Below are positions 25,265-32,815 of a stretch of 64,000 nucleotides of DNA, one piece after another (position 1 is the first letter of the stretch; each line of letters begins with the position of its first letter). Both the position numbers and the translations under genes were made by a program. Below the pieces are notes generated by a model, which was given only the letters and a program-made list of their open reading frames with translations, had not been told where the DNA came from and did no database searches. The stretch lies in the NCBI RefSeq assembly GCF_016907255.1, contig NZ_JAFBBQ010000001.1, positions 62,001 to 126,000 on the forward strand. Direction: 5' to 3'. The stretch is from Microbacterium keratanolyticum. GTDB lineage: Bacteria; Actinomycetota; Actinomycetes; Actinomycetales; Microbacteriaceae.

Positions 25265-26104
25265 ATGTCTGAGCGCTCCCCCTTCACCGCCCACAACGGC
25301 TTCACCCTGCCGTCGCAGGGGCTCGGCACGTACCAGTTGCGCGGCGAGGCCGGCGCGGATGCTGTGCGCGCCGGAATCGAATCGGGCTACCGGCTCATCG
25401 ACACGGCATTCAACTACGAGAACGAGGGTGCGGTCGGGTGGGGTATCGCCGGTGCTGCCGTCGAACGCGGTGAACTCGTCGTGACGACCAAGCTCGCCGG
25501 ACGCCACCACGAGCGCGCGCGGGCCCTCGTGTCCATTGAGGAGAGCCGGCTCCGACTCGGTCTCGATGCGATCGATCTCGTCCTGATCCACTGGCCCAAT
25601 CCGCGGATCGACCGCTATGTCGAGGCCTGGGCCGCGTTGATCGAATCCCGCGACAACGGGCAGGTCCGCCAACTGGGCGTGTCCAACTTCCTGCCGGAGC
25701 ACCTGGAGCGGATCGAAGATGCAACGGGCGTTCGCCCGGTCGTGAATCAGCTCGAGATCCACCCGTACTTCCCTCAGGAGGACGCCCTCACCTACCACCG
25801 GGAACGGGGAATCATCACGGAGGCGTGGAGCCCCCTCGGGCGTGCGCGCGAAGTGCTCGATGAGCCTGTGATCCACGACATCGCCGCCGCGCACGGACTC
25901 ACCCCCGCGCAGGCCGTACTCGCCTGGCACAGTTCACGGGGCGTCGTCGCGATCCCGAAGTCGGCGGATCCTGCGCGCCAGAGTGCGAATCTCGCCGCCG
26001 CCGAGGTGCGACTGAGCGACGACGAGATCGCGGCGATCACGGCTCTCGGACGCGCGGACGGACGCCTGTTCGACGCGGATCCCGCCACACACGAAGAGCT
26101 GTGA
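25265..26104 (+). CDS. Aldo/keto reductase
   Basis: NADPH-dependent oxidoreductase of the AKR superfamily, (beta/alpha)8 barrel, 279 residues. Catalytic tetrad positions are visible: Asp in RLIDTAFNYENE with the Tyr two residues after Phe-Asn, Lys in VTTKLAGRHH, and His in LVLIHWPNP. The cofactor-binding end has IPKSADPARQSANL. The start is supported by GAGAGGAGATCCC before ATG. It belongs to the 2,5-diketo-gluconate-reductase-like group that acts on varied carbonyls. It converges on the zinc-ribbon gene with a 7-bp gap. Confidence 0.93.
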   Translation: MSERSPFTAHNGFTLPSQGLGTYQLRGEAGADAVRAGIESGYRLIDTAFNYENEGAVGWGIAGAAVERGELVVTTKLAGRHHERARALVSIEESRLRLGLDAIDLVLIHWPNPRIDRYVEAWAALIESRDNGQVRQLGVSNFLPEHLERIEDATGVRPVVNQLEIHPYFPQEDALTYHRERGIITEAWSPLGRAREVLDEPVIHDIAAAHGLTPAQAVLAWHSSRGVVAIPKSADPARQSANLAAAEVRLSDDEIAAITALGRADGRLFDADPATHEEL

Positions 26105-26111
26105 TCCGCGC

Positions 26112-26843
26112 CTAGAGTCCGGACTCCTCCGTGCGGACGAGGATCGCGTTGCACTCGGGGCAGGACACGATGTCGTCGGCCGCCTGCTGACGGATGCGGT
26201 TCAGGTCGATGCCCGAGAGCACGATGCGGCACCCCTCGCACATGCCGGCGCGCAGCAGTGCTGCACCGGCGGTGCGCGTCGCACGGCGCTCGTAGTCGCT
26301 GAGCAGAGCCGGCGGCAGCTCTGCCGTGAGAGCAGCACGATCGCGGGCGAGTTCGCCGTGCTCCTTCTCCGCGGCGGCAATGTGCGCCTTCGCCTCGGTG
26401 GACAGCTGCGCCCCCTCGGCCGTCGTCACATCAATCAGCGCCTGCTGCGCGGCGACAGCGGCCTCGGCGTCTTCGACGCGGGCCATGACCTCCAGCTCGG
26501 CATCCTCCAGCTCGCGCTGACGGCGTGCGAGGCTGGCGAGCTCGTGCTCGAGGGCCACGGCGTCTTTGGGATTCGTCGATGCGGCCAGACGGGCCGCATC
26601 GCGCTCTCGACGCTGTTCGACGACCTTCACGTCGGACTCGATGCGCCCCAGTTCCGTCCTGGCGTCGTCGCGAGCACCCGTGGCGACAGTCAGCTCCCGA
26701 AGCTGCTCCTGGCGGATCGCCATGAGCTCACTCACCCGGGCTGCCTGCGGCGGGTGGGAGCGCGCGTGCTCGGCCTGGGCGGTGCGTCGATCGATGTCGG
26801 CGACGTCGAGGAGGACGCGCTGGTGTTCCGGGTTCGCTTTCAC
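26112..26843 (-). CDS. Coiled-coil zinc-ribbon protein (CT398/zf-RING_7 type)
   Basis: A 243-residue protein made of a long N-terminal coiled-coil (about 5-185, heptad-rich with ELASLARRQRELEDAELEV) and a C-terminal zinc ribbon (MCEGCRIVL ... SCPECNAIL, two CxxC pairs). The family is widespread in actinobacteria, where it usually lies beside a Nif3-like gene and rnhA-type genes; its function is unresolved and no partner gene is present here. The GTG start follows a TAAGTT box by six bases, fitting leaderless transcription. Confidence 0.88.
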   Translation of the reverse strand: MKANPEHQRVLLDVADIDRRTAQAEHARSHPPQAARVSELMAIRQEQLRELTVATGARDDARTELGRIESDVKVVEQRRERDAARLAASTNPKDAVALEHELASLARRQRELEDAELEVMARVEDAEAAVAAQQALIDVTTAEGAQLSTEAKAHIAAAEKEHGELARDRAALTAELPPALLSDYERRATRTAGAALLRAGMCEGCRIVLSGIDLNRIRQQAADDIVSCPECNAILVRTEESGL

Positions 26844-26849
26844 GATTCA

Positions 26850-26855
26850 AACTTA
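26850..26855 (-). promoter_or_regulatory. -10 element for leaderless zinc-ribbon gene
   Basis: TAAGTT on the minus strand ends six bases before the GTG at 26843. Confidence 0.45.
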
Positions 26856-26911
26856 CGCCAGGATGCTGCGACGCGCCGTGAACGGCCGCGTCGCAGCATC
26901 CGTCCAAGGTT

Positions 26912-27514
26912 CTACAGCTGGGTCAGAAGATCGCGCATCGTGGCGATCTCAATCTGCTGCGCGTCGATGACCTCCTGCGCGAGGGCGCGGACATCCGGAT
27001 CTTCACCGTTCTCGACGGCGACCTGCGCCATCTCGACGGCGCCCTCATGGTGCACGATCATCTGCTCGAGGAACAGGCGTGCCGCATCTGCGCCGTTTGC
27101 CGCCTCCAGGTTGGCCATGTCCTCGGCGGACATCATTCCGTCACCGTGGTCCATGCCGGCGTGTCCGTCAGCGCGCACACCCCACTCCGTGAGCCACGCG
27201 TTCATACGCTCGATCTCCGGTCCCTGTGCTGCCTTGATCTCCTCGGCCAGCGTGCGGACCCGCTCGTCGACCCCCTCCTTCTCGAGGATCACGTCGCTCA
27301 TCTGGATCGCCTGCTCATGGTGCGGGATCATCATCGTCACGAACATCTGATCCGCCGCGCTGACCGGCGCAGGCGAGACCGATGACGAATCACTCGTGTG
27401 ATCCATTCCGGGCATTCCCCCTGTGTTCGCACAGCCGCTGAGTCCCAGTGCGAGGGTCAGCGGTAGCGCCGCGAGCAGGGCGAGGCGGGCATTCTTGCGG
27501 TCGATCATGGACAT
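26912..27514 (-). CDS. DUF305 family lipoprotein (copper-block member)
   Basis: A 200-residue exported lipoprotein: signal peptide with hydrophobic core LALLAALPLTLALG and lipobox LSGC at about residues 24-27. The mature part carries two DUF305 His-His motifs, MMIPHHEQAIQMS and MIVHHEGAVEMA, plus Met/His-rich MDHGDGMM, all plausible metal ligands. The family is ferritin-like helical bundles often next to copper resistance genes. The ATG at 27514 is used because the signal peptide begins there; 27508 is an alternative. It follows the DUF6153 gene by 84 bp on the same strand. Confidence 0.9.
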   Translation of the reverse strand: MSMIDRKNARLALLAALPLTLALGLSGCANTGGMPGMDHTSDSSSVSPAPVSAADQMFVTMMIPHHEQAIQMSDVILEKEGVDERVRTLAEEIKAAQGPEIERMNAWLTEWGVRADGHAGMDHGDGMMSAEDMANLEAANGADAARLFLEQMIVHHEGAVEMAQVAVENGEDPDVRALAQEVIDAQQIEIATMRDLLTQL

Positions 27515-27598
27515 CGTCGTTCTTCTTTCTGCTGTCGTATGAGAAACGTCCCGAAGGACGGTGCGTCTGCCCGATCTGGACAACCGGGCGGATGCTTC

Positions 27599-28015
27599 TC
27601 AGGTCCGCAGTATCGAGAGTTCCGTGAGACTCGGCGCGACAGGATGTCTCTGGGTGGCGAACAGCTCCATACGTGGGGCCAGCATCGGCGCAGCGATAGT
27701 GAGGAGTGTCGGCGTGGTCCGCGCCCGGAGCAGCACGAGCAGGGCAAGCGCAAGGACGCAGGTCATCATGACCGCATCACCGTGGTGGGGTGCTGGAGCA
27801 TCCGTCAGCGGCGGCGGCCCGCCCGCCTCCGCCACCGGAGACAGCGGGGCATCGACGGCCATGTGTGCCGGGGCGTCCCCGTGCGACATGGTGTCCGGTG
27901 GCGCGGCCATCGTGTGCATGCCGAGGAGTCCGGCGATCAACAGGGGTACGGCGAGCACCAGCAGGAACCACGCGCGTCGTCCGCGTCGCGGTGTCAGGTC
28001 TCTCGCCAATGCCAT
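27599..28015 (-). CDS. DUF6153-like membrane protein
   Basis: A 138-residue protein with an N-terminal hydrophobic segment (FLLVLAVPLLIAGLLGMHTM, about 17-36) and a second at about 82-98 (AVMMTCVLALALLVLL). The loop between them contains scattered His and Met (MSHGDAPAHM, PAPHHGDAVMM) facing the outside in the expected topology. Proteins of this kind are regularly found with DUF305 and copper genes in actinobacteria. A TACCC-n5-GGGTA operator-like element lies 27 bases upstream of its ATG. Molecular function is unknown; metal binding is inference. Confidence 0.78.
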   Translation of the reverse strand: MALARDLTPRRGRRAWFLLVLAVPLLIAGLLGMHTMAAPPDTMSHGDAPAHMAVDAPLSPVAEAGGPPPLTDAPAPHHGDAVMMTCVLALALLVLLRARTTPTLLTIAAPMLAPRMELFATQRHPVAPSLTELSILRT

Positions 28016-28041
28016 TGCCGTTCACGCTCCGCGAGCGAGGA

Positions 28042-28056
28042 TACCCCACCCGGGTA
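28042..28056 (-). promoter_or_regulatory. CsoR-like operator upstream of the DUF6153/DUF305 genes
   Basis: TACCC-CACCC-GGGTA, a 5-bp inverted repeat with 5-nt spacing, the same arms and spacing as the element at 28486. Known CsoR copper-repressor sites are G/C-rich inverted repeats bounded by TAC...GTA. Confidence 0.55.
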
Positions 28057-28071
28057 GGCGGGTGCCGCGAT

Positions 28072-28470
28072 TCACAGGTCGCTGTGAACCCCATCGACGT
28101 AGAACCATTCCCGGCCCTCCCGCACGAACCTGCTGCGTTCGCGCAGACGATGACGCTGCCCCGTCTCCTCGTACATCGCCACGAACTCGACGACGCCCTC
28201 GCGGTCGAACGGACCGCCGGCGACCGTGTCCACGATCGCGAGACGCACCCAGGTCGCGTCGGGGTCGAGCTCCAGATGCGCGGGACGAGTCGACGCGTGC
28301 CAGGTGCGAAGCAGGTGTGCGACATGACCGCGCGAGAACGCCGTGTAGCGCGAGCGCATGAGCGCCTCGGCTGTCGGCGCAGTTCCCCCGTCAAGGAAGG
28401 ACCCGCAACACGCCGAGTACGCGTCACCGCGTCCGCACGGGCAGCGCTCCTCAGCGGGAGGTGTCGACAT
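28072..28470 (-). CDS. YchJ-like SEC-C motif protein (UPF0225)
   Basis: A 132-residue protein of the YchJ family. The N-terminal zinc-binding SEC-C type motif is RCPCGRGDAYSACCG (Cys residues near 11, 13, 22, 23), followed by the conserved ALMRSRYTAFSRG and the alpha+beta domain ending in REWFYVDGVHSDL. Start at MSTPPAEERCP; the frame is open upstream through the operator region but that would place the operator inside the gene. It starts 16 bases from the copper operator shared with the ATPase gene. Whether it is copper-controlled or only adjacent is unknown. Confidence 0.87.
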   Translation of the reverse strand: MSTPPAEERCPCGRGDAYSACCGSFLDGGTAPTAEALMRSRYTAFSRGHVAHLLRTWHASTRPAHLELDPDATWVRLAIVDTVAGGPFDREGVVEFVAMYEETGQRHRLRERSRFVREGREWFYVDGVHSDL

Positions 28471-28484
28471 GAAGGCCTTTCGGA

Positions 28485-28501
28485 ATACCCCTATGGGGTA
28501 T
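28485..28501. promoter_or_regulatory. CsoR-like operator between ychJ-like gene and copB
   Basis: ATACCCC-TAT-GGGGTAT is a perfect 7-bp inverted repeat containing TACCC-n5-GGGTA. It lies 16 bases upstream of the copper ATPase ATG used here and 15 bases upstream of the divergent YchJ-like start, positioned to block a promoter. No csoR gene is in the window. Confidence 0.75.
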
Positions 28502-28516
28502 ATGGTTGCTGTCATC

Positions 28517-30745
28517 ATGGATGACTCAACGAAGGATGATGCACCCACCGTACCCGCTGCGCAGCACGCTCATGCGGCACACGGGGAGCACACCAGCCAC
28601 GACACGCATTCGGAGCACGGCGGCCCCGAAGGCCACGGCACTCATCACGGACACAGCGCGCCCGGCGAGCACGACGCGCATGCGAACCACTCGGCGCATG
28701 CGGGCCACGCGACGCAGGAATCTGCTGGCGGCCATGACGATCACGCCTCGCACGGCGGGCACGGCGGGCACGGCGACCATGTCGGGCAGTTCCGTCGCCT
28801 GTTCTGGGTGATGCTGGCGCTCGCCGTACCCGTCGTCGCCTTCTCGCCCATGTTCGCGATGCTGGTCGGCTACTCCGTGCCGGATAACCCTGTCATCGCC
28901 TGGATTCCTCCGGTTCTGGGCACCGTCATCTACCTGTGGGGCGGGCGCCCCTTCCTGACCGGGGCCGTGCAAGAACTCCGCGCACGCAAACCGGGGATGA
29001 TGCTGCTGATCGCTCTCGCGATCACCGTGGCGTTCATCGCCTCGTGGGGCGCGACGCTCGGCATCCTGCATCACGAGCTCGACTTCTGGTGGGAACTCGC
29101 GCTCCTCGTCGTCATCATGCTTCTCGGCCACTGGATCGAGATGCGCTCACTCGCCGACACGACGTCCGCACTCGACTCTCTGGCGGCGCTCCTGCCGGAC
29201 GAGGCGGAGCGCGTCGTCGGCGACGGGCTCGAGAAGGTCGCACCCGCAGATCTGCGCGTGGACGACGTCGTGCTGATTCGTCCGGGCGGGCGCGTGCCCG
29301 CGGATGCTGTGATCACCGAGGGTACGGCCAGCATGGACGAGTCGATGATCACGGGCGAGTCCCGGACGGTGACCCGCAGCGTCGGCGACACGCTCGTCGC
29401 AGGTACCGTCGCAACCGACTCGGGCGTGCGGGCCCGTGTCACGGCCGTCGGCGAGGACACCGCGCTGGCCGGAATCAGTCGCCTCGTCTCCGAAGCGCAG
29501 CTCTCGAGCTCGCGCGCCCAGCGCATCGCCGACCGCGCCGCCGGCTGGCTCTTCTGGTTCGCGCTGATCGCGGGCGTCATCACGGCGATCGTCTGGACAG
29601 CGATCGGGATGCCGGATGCCGCCGTTGTTCGCACGATCACTGTTCTCGTGATCGCCTGCCCGCACGCGTTGGGCCTGGCGATCCCTCTGGTGGTGTCGAT
29701 CGCCACGGAGCGCGCGGCACGCGGCGGCATCCTGGTCAAGGATCGCCTGGCTCTGGAGCGCATGCGCAGCGTCGACACCGTGCTCTTCGACAAGACCGGC
29801 ACGCTCACCGAAGGCGCCCCCGCCGTCACCGAGATCGCCGCAGCCGAAGGCTTCACCGAGGACGAAGTGCTGCGCCTGGCCGCCAGCGCCGAACATGACT
29901 CCGAGCACCCGCTCGCCCGCGCGATCGTGCAGGCTGCAGCGGATCGTTCACTGGCACTCGCCGCGTCACGCGGGTTCACCTCGAACCCGGCCGAAGGTGT
30001 CCGCGCCGTCGTCGACGAGAAGGTCGTTCATGTCGGCGGACCGAAGATGCTCGCGAACGAGAGTGCGCACGAACTTCCCATCGCCGACGAATGGCGCACG
30101 ACCGGCTCGATCATCCTGCACGTGCTGGTCGACGGCGCCGTAGCGGGAGCCCTGCGGCTGGCGGATGAGATCCGCTCGGCGTCCCGCGATGCCGTCGCCG
30201 CACTGCACAAGCGCGGGGTTGAGGTCGTCATGATCACCGGCGACGCAGAGGCGGTTGCCGCGTCCGTCGCCGCGGAGCTCGGCATCACGCGCTTCTTCGC
30301 CGGAGTCCGACCGGAAGATAAGTCGCAGAAGGTCGGCGAGCTCATCGACGAGGGGCGTGTCGTCGCGATGGTCGGCGACGGCGTCAACGACGCCCCGGCC
30401 CTTGCGCGCGCCGACGTCGGCATCGCGATCGGCGCGGGAACCGATGTCGCAATTGCGTCGGCGGGTGTGATTCTCGCCAGCGATGACCCGCGATCGGTGG
30501 TCTCGGCGATCGACCTGTCGCATGCCAGCTACCGCAAGATGACGCAGAACCTGTGGTGGGCGGCCGGATACAACCTGCTCGCCGTGCCGCTCGCCGCGGG
30601 AGTGCTGGCACCGATCGGGTTCATCCTCCCGATGTCGGTCGGCGCGGTGTTGATGTCGCTGTCGACGATCGTGGTCGCCCTGAACGCGCAGCTGCTGCGC
30701 CGGATGGACCTGCGCCCCGAGCGCATCAGCGAAGAGGTGCGCTGA
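28517..30745 (+). CDS. copB: Copper-translocating P-type ATPase, CopB type, His-rich N-terminus
   Basis: Membrane pump exporting copper. From the ATG at 28517 (just past the operator) the protein is 742 residues; in-frame ATGs at 28502 and 28493 overlap the operator and are less likely. Residues 17-88 contain 22 histidines and replace the usual HMA metal domains. About eight transmembrane helices; the metal-site motif is CPH (381-383) in IACPHALGLAIPL, which marks the CopB (P1B-3) class rather than CopA's CPC. MITGES, the phosphorylated D425 in DKTGTLTEG, and GDGVNDAPA (from 620) are intact. It ends back to back with the convergent nuclease gene. Confidence 0.94.
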   Translation: MDDSTKDDAPTVPAAQHAHAAHGEHTSHDTHSEHGGPEGHGTHHGHSAPGEHDAHANHSAHAGHATQESAGGHDDHASHGGHGGHGDHVGQFRRLFWVMLALAVPVVAFSPMFAMLVGYSVPDNPVIAWIPPVLGTVIYLWGGRPFLTGAVQELRARKPGMMLLIALAITVAFIASWGATLGILHHELDFWWELALLVVIMLLGHWIEMRSLADTTSALDSLAALLPDEAERVVGDGLEKVAPADLRVDDVVLIRPGGRVPADAVITEGTASMDESMITGESRTVTRSVGDTLVAGTVATDSGVRARVTAVGEDTALAGISRLVSEAQLSSSRAQRIADRAAGWLFWFALIAGVITAIVWTAIGMPDAAVVRTITVLVIACPHALGLAIPLVVSIATERAARGGILVKDRLALERMRSVDTVLFDKTGTLTEGAPAVTEIAAAEGFTEDEVLRLAASAEHDSEHPLARAIVQAAADRSLALAASRGFTSNPAEGVRAVVDEKVVHVGGPKMLANESAHELPIADEWRTTGSIILHVLVDGAVAGALRLADEIRSASRDAVAALHKRGVEVVMITGDAEAVAASVAAELGITRFFAGVRPEDKSQKVGELIDEGRVVAMVGDGVNDAPALARADVGIAIGAGTDVAIASAGVILASDDPRSVVSAIDLSHASYRKMTQNLWWAAGYNLLAVPLAAGVLAPIGFILPMSVGAVLMSLSTIVVALNAQLLRRMDLRPERISEEVR

Positions 30746-31543
30746 CTACTCGCAGGCCAGCCCGTCGCGGTCACCGTCGCCCTTGTTTCCTGTGCCGAAT
30801 GCGAACCACTCGTAGATCGCGGCCTGCGCGGGATCATCACGGCTGAAGGGACCGACGGGGTGGCCTGCGGCGTTCTTCTTGAGGCGGCCACACGAGGTGT
30901 ACTGGTACCACCAGCCCTCCTCGGCAGCGGCTCCAGCGATCGGCTCCGGGGCATCGACCGGAGGCGGCGGCTGAGCCTGGCACCCGAGCGGCACCACCAC
31001 GCCCGTGGCATCCCGAATCGCCGTCTGTGCCGCCTGATAGCTCACCTCGTTCGGATGCATCGGATAGCCGTCACGGGAGTCAAATCGTGCGACCGCGTGC
31101 CCCGCCTGCAGTTGGACCAGCCCCAAGTCGGCACCGGCTTCGGTCGCGACGTAGCGAAGGAGGCGGTCGTAGCGATCACGGTCGTTCTGCCCCTCAGGAC
31201 GAGTGAGGGTGAGCGGAGCGCCCGCTGTCACTGCCATCCCGATCTGCGCGGATGCTTCGCCGTAGCCGCACTCACCGCGTTCGGGCGTATCGATGCCGAT
31301 CAGGCGCACCGTGCCCACGCTTGTCTCGATCGTGTCGCCATCGATCACGGAGACGAAGGTCGCCGAGACCTGCGCCGACGCCGTTTCGGGGTGAGGATCC
31401 GGCTGTTCTGAGACGACAGCCTGCACCCGGTCGAGCAGTGAAGGCGCACCCGTCACGATGATGATGGAGCCGATGAGGCCGATCGCCAGCACACCGCCGA
31501 GAATGTGAAGCGGGCGGATCTTCCTCCCGCGGCGACCCGTCAC
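30746..31543 (-). CDS. Secreted/anchored thermonuclease with Excalibur domain
   Basis: A 265-residue protein with an N-terminal membrane anchor or signal (LHILGGVLAIGLIGSIIIV, about 12-30), a staphylococcal nuclease (SNase) domain at about 58-190 (VIDGDTIETSVGTVRLIGIDTPE, RYDRLLRYV) and a C-terminal Excalibur calcium-binding motif ending GDGDRDGLACE. The SNase Asp/Arg/Glu residues look intact, so it is probably an active extracellular nuclease. The GTG start overlaps the stop of the upstream GNAT gene (GTGA), indicating a two-gene operon. Confidence 0.92.
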   Translation of the reverse strand: MTGRRGRKIRPLHILGGVLAIGLIGSIIIVTGAPSLLDRVQAVVSEQPDPHPETASAQVSATFVSVIDGDTIETSVGTVRLIGIDTPERGECGYGEASAQIGMAVTAGAPLTLTRPEGQNDRDRYDRLLRYVATEAGADLGLVQLQAGHAVARFDSRDGYPMHPNEVSYQAAQTAIRDATGVVVPLGCQAQPPPPVDAPEPIAGAAAEEGWWYQYTSCGRLKKNAAGHPVGPFSRDDPAQAAIYEWFAFGTGNKGDGDRDGLACE

Positions 31544-31980
31544 AACGCGATTTGGTAGTGCACGAAGCCGGTATCGGACGCGACCCGGTCGTAGAGCGCC
31601 CGCGCGGTCGCATTCGTGTTCTGCGTCAGCCAGTAGACCTTCGCGCAGCCCGCGTCTTTGGCCCAGTCAGTGACGTGCCCGATCAGCGCATGCCCTGCGC
31701 CCGTGCCGCGCGCGTCGGGCGCGACATATAGGTCTTCGAGGTAGCAGTACTCCCCTGCCGACCAGGTCGCGGGGTGCGTGAGCCAGTGCACGATGCCCAG
31801 TGCAGAACCATCGTCTGCGCGGGCGATCGCACCGTGGATGGTGTCATCCGCGACCAGACGGTCGAAGGTGAGGGCCGTCTGCTCGGGTGAGAGGGTCGCT
31901 TCGTAGAAGGCGAGATACCCCTCCCAGAGCGACAGCCAGTCGGCACGATCATCAGGACCGATCGGAGCAATGCGCAGCAT
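31540..31980 (-). CDS. GNAT family N-acetyltransferase
   Basis: A 146-residue acetyl-CoA-dependent transferase. Motif A of the GNAT fold is visible as LEDLYVAPDARGTGAGHALIGHV, with WLTQNTNATARALYDRVASDTGFVHYQI as the motif B region. Its N-terminus (RIAPIGPDDRADWLSLWEGYLAFY) resembles the spermine/polyamine and amino-acid acting subgroup, but the substrate cannot be assigned. It overlaps the nuclease gene by four bases and is its upstream operon partner. Confidence 0.9.
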   Translation of the reverse strand: MLRIAPIGPDDRADWLSLWEGYLAFYEATLSPEQTALTFDRLVADDTIHGAIARADDGSALGIVHWLTHPATWSAGEYCYLEDLYVAPDARGTGAGHALIGHVTDWAKDAGCAKVYWLTQNTNATARALYDRVASDTGFVHYQIAL

Positions 31981-32033
31981 CCGGCGAGTCTATGGTTGCC
32001 CGCCGACATCCGTGGAATGTATGACGAGGCCCA

Positions 32034-32537
32034 TCACCGCAGGCCGTCGGCGCAGGTGCTCCCCGCGCGCGCCGTCCACCACAGCTCGTACTCCGGCCCA
32101 TTTCCCGCGTCGATCGTCCACGGCGGAAAGCGGACGAACCGGTCCATCGCCAGGCCCCACGACGCATCAGCGCGCGTCGAGCGGGGGTGGTCCGCGGGCA
32201 GTTCATCTTGTGTAGTCCACGCGTCGGCAGGGTGCTGCTTCGCCCATTCGTAGATGAGCTGCCCGGTACGAGACCAATCTCGTTCGTTCATGCTCTCGGC
32301 GGTGGAGGCGGGCATGGGCAGGCGGTGCGGCGTGCGGTAGTCGTAGGTGCAGGAGTACGTTCGCCCGTCATCTCCGACGTAGCTCAGCGCGATCGTCACG
32401 TTCGTGGCGAGGTCGAGCCGCAACGCAGGAACGAGCAGCGCACCGCCGACGACCACGGCGGTCGTGGCGCCCGCGATCAGCCATCGCGCGCGCCGCCGTC
32501 GTCGCGCCTGCGGAGTTGACGGAGATTCAATCGACAT
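32034..32537 (-). CDS. Membrane-anchored protein of unknown function
   Basis: A 167-residue protein with a basic N-terminus (RRRRRARW), one transmembrane helix (about 20-40, IAGATTAVVVGGALLVPAL), and an external domain containing YSCTYDYRTPHR and a final cysteine in AGSTCADG, possibly one disulfide. I do not recognise a family. The ATG at 32537 is preferred because TAGCAT ends seven bases before it; an ATG three codons upstream is possible. It lies just downstream of the tRNA-Val gene on the same strand. Confidence 0.7.
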   Translation of the reverse strand: MSIESPSTPQARRRRRARWLIAGATTAVVVGGALLVPALRLDLATNVTIALSYVGDDGRTYSCTYDYRTPHRLPMPASTAESMNERDWSRTGQLIYEWAKQHPADAWTTQDELPADHPRSTRADASWGLAMDRFVRFPPWTIDAGNGPEYELWWTARAGSTCADGLR

Positions 32538-32544
32538 CAGACTC

Positions 32545-32550
32545 ATGCTA
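32545..32550 (-). promoter_or_regulatory. -10 element for leaderless membrane protein gene
   Basis: TAGCAT on the minus strand ends seven bases before the ATG at 32537. Confidence 0.4.
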
Positions 32551-32572
32551 ACGAGGAGAGATGCTGGGGAAG

Positions 32573-32645
32573 TGGGCCCTACCGGGATCGAACCGATGAC
32601 ATCCACGGTGTAAACGTGGCGCTCTACCAGCTGAGCTAAAGGCCC
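32573..32645 (-). tRNA. tRNA-Val (anticodon UAC)
   Basis: Full cloverleaf on the minus strand: acceptor GGGCCTT pairs with AGGGCCC with one U-G wobble, D arm GCTCAGCTGGTAGAGC, anticodon stem CCACG/CGTGG with loop TTTACAC, T arm with GGTTCGATCC, discriminator A. CCA is not encoded. 73 nt. Confidence 0.96.
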
Positions 32646-32717
32646 TGGTGCATTCAGTGTAGCGGTCTCTCCCCGCCCTCTTTGCGTGATGCACGCGACC
32701 TGCGCGCAGAGGGACGC

Positions 32718-32753
32718 TAGGCTGTCGACAGCACGCGTTGTGCAGAGTCGACA
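32718..32753 (+). promoter_or_regulatory. aceE promoter -10 and leader dyad
   Basis: TAGGCT at 32718-32723 is a good -10. Directly after it, TGTCGAC (32723-32729) and GTCGACA (32747-32753) form an inverted repeat enclosing a second small stem (GCAC/GTGC). It lies about 65 bases upstream of the aceE start and could be an operator or leader structure. Confidence 0.45.
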
Positions 32754-32815
32754 AGGCTCCCCGCGTCGCTTCCCGTTTCCTTGGCATGACCTGCCAGCAT
32801 GACGAAAGGCTCCAC

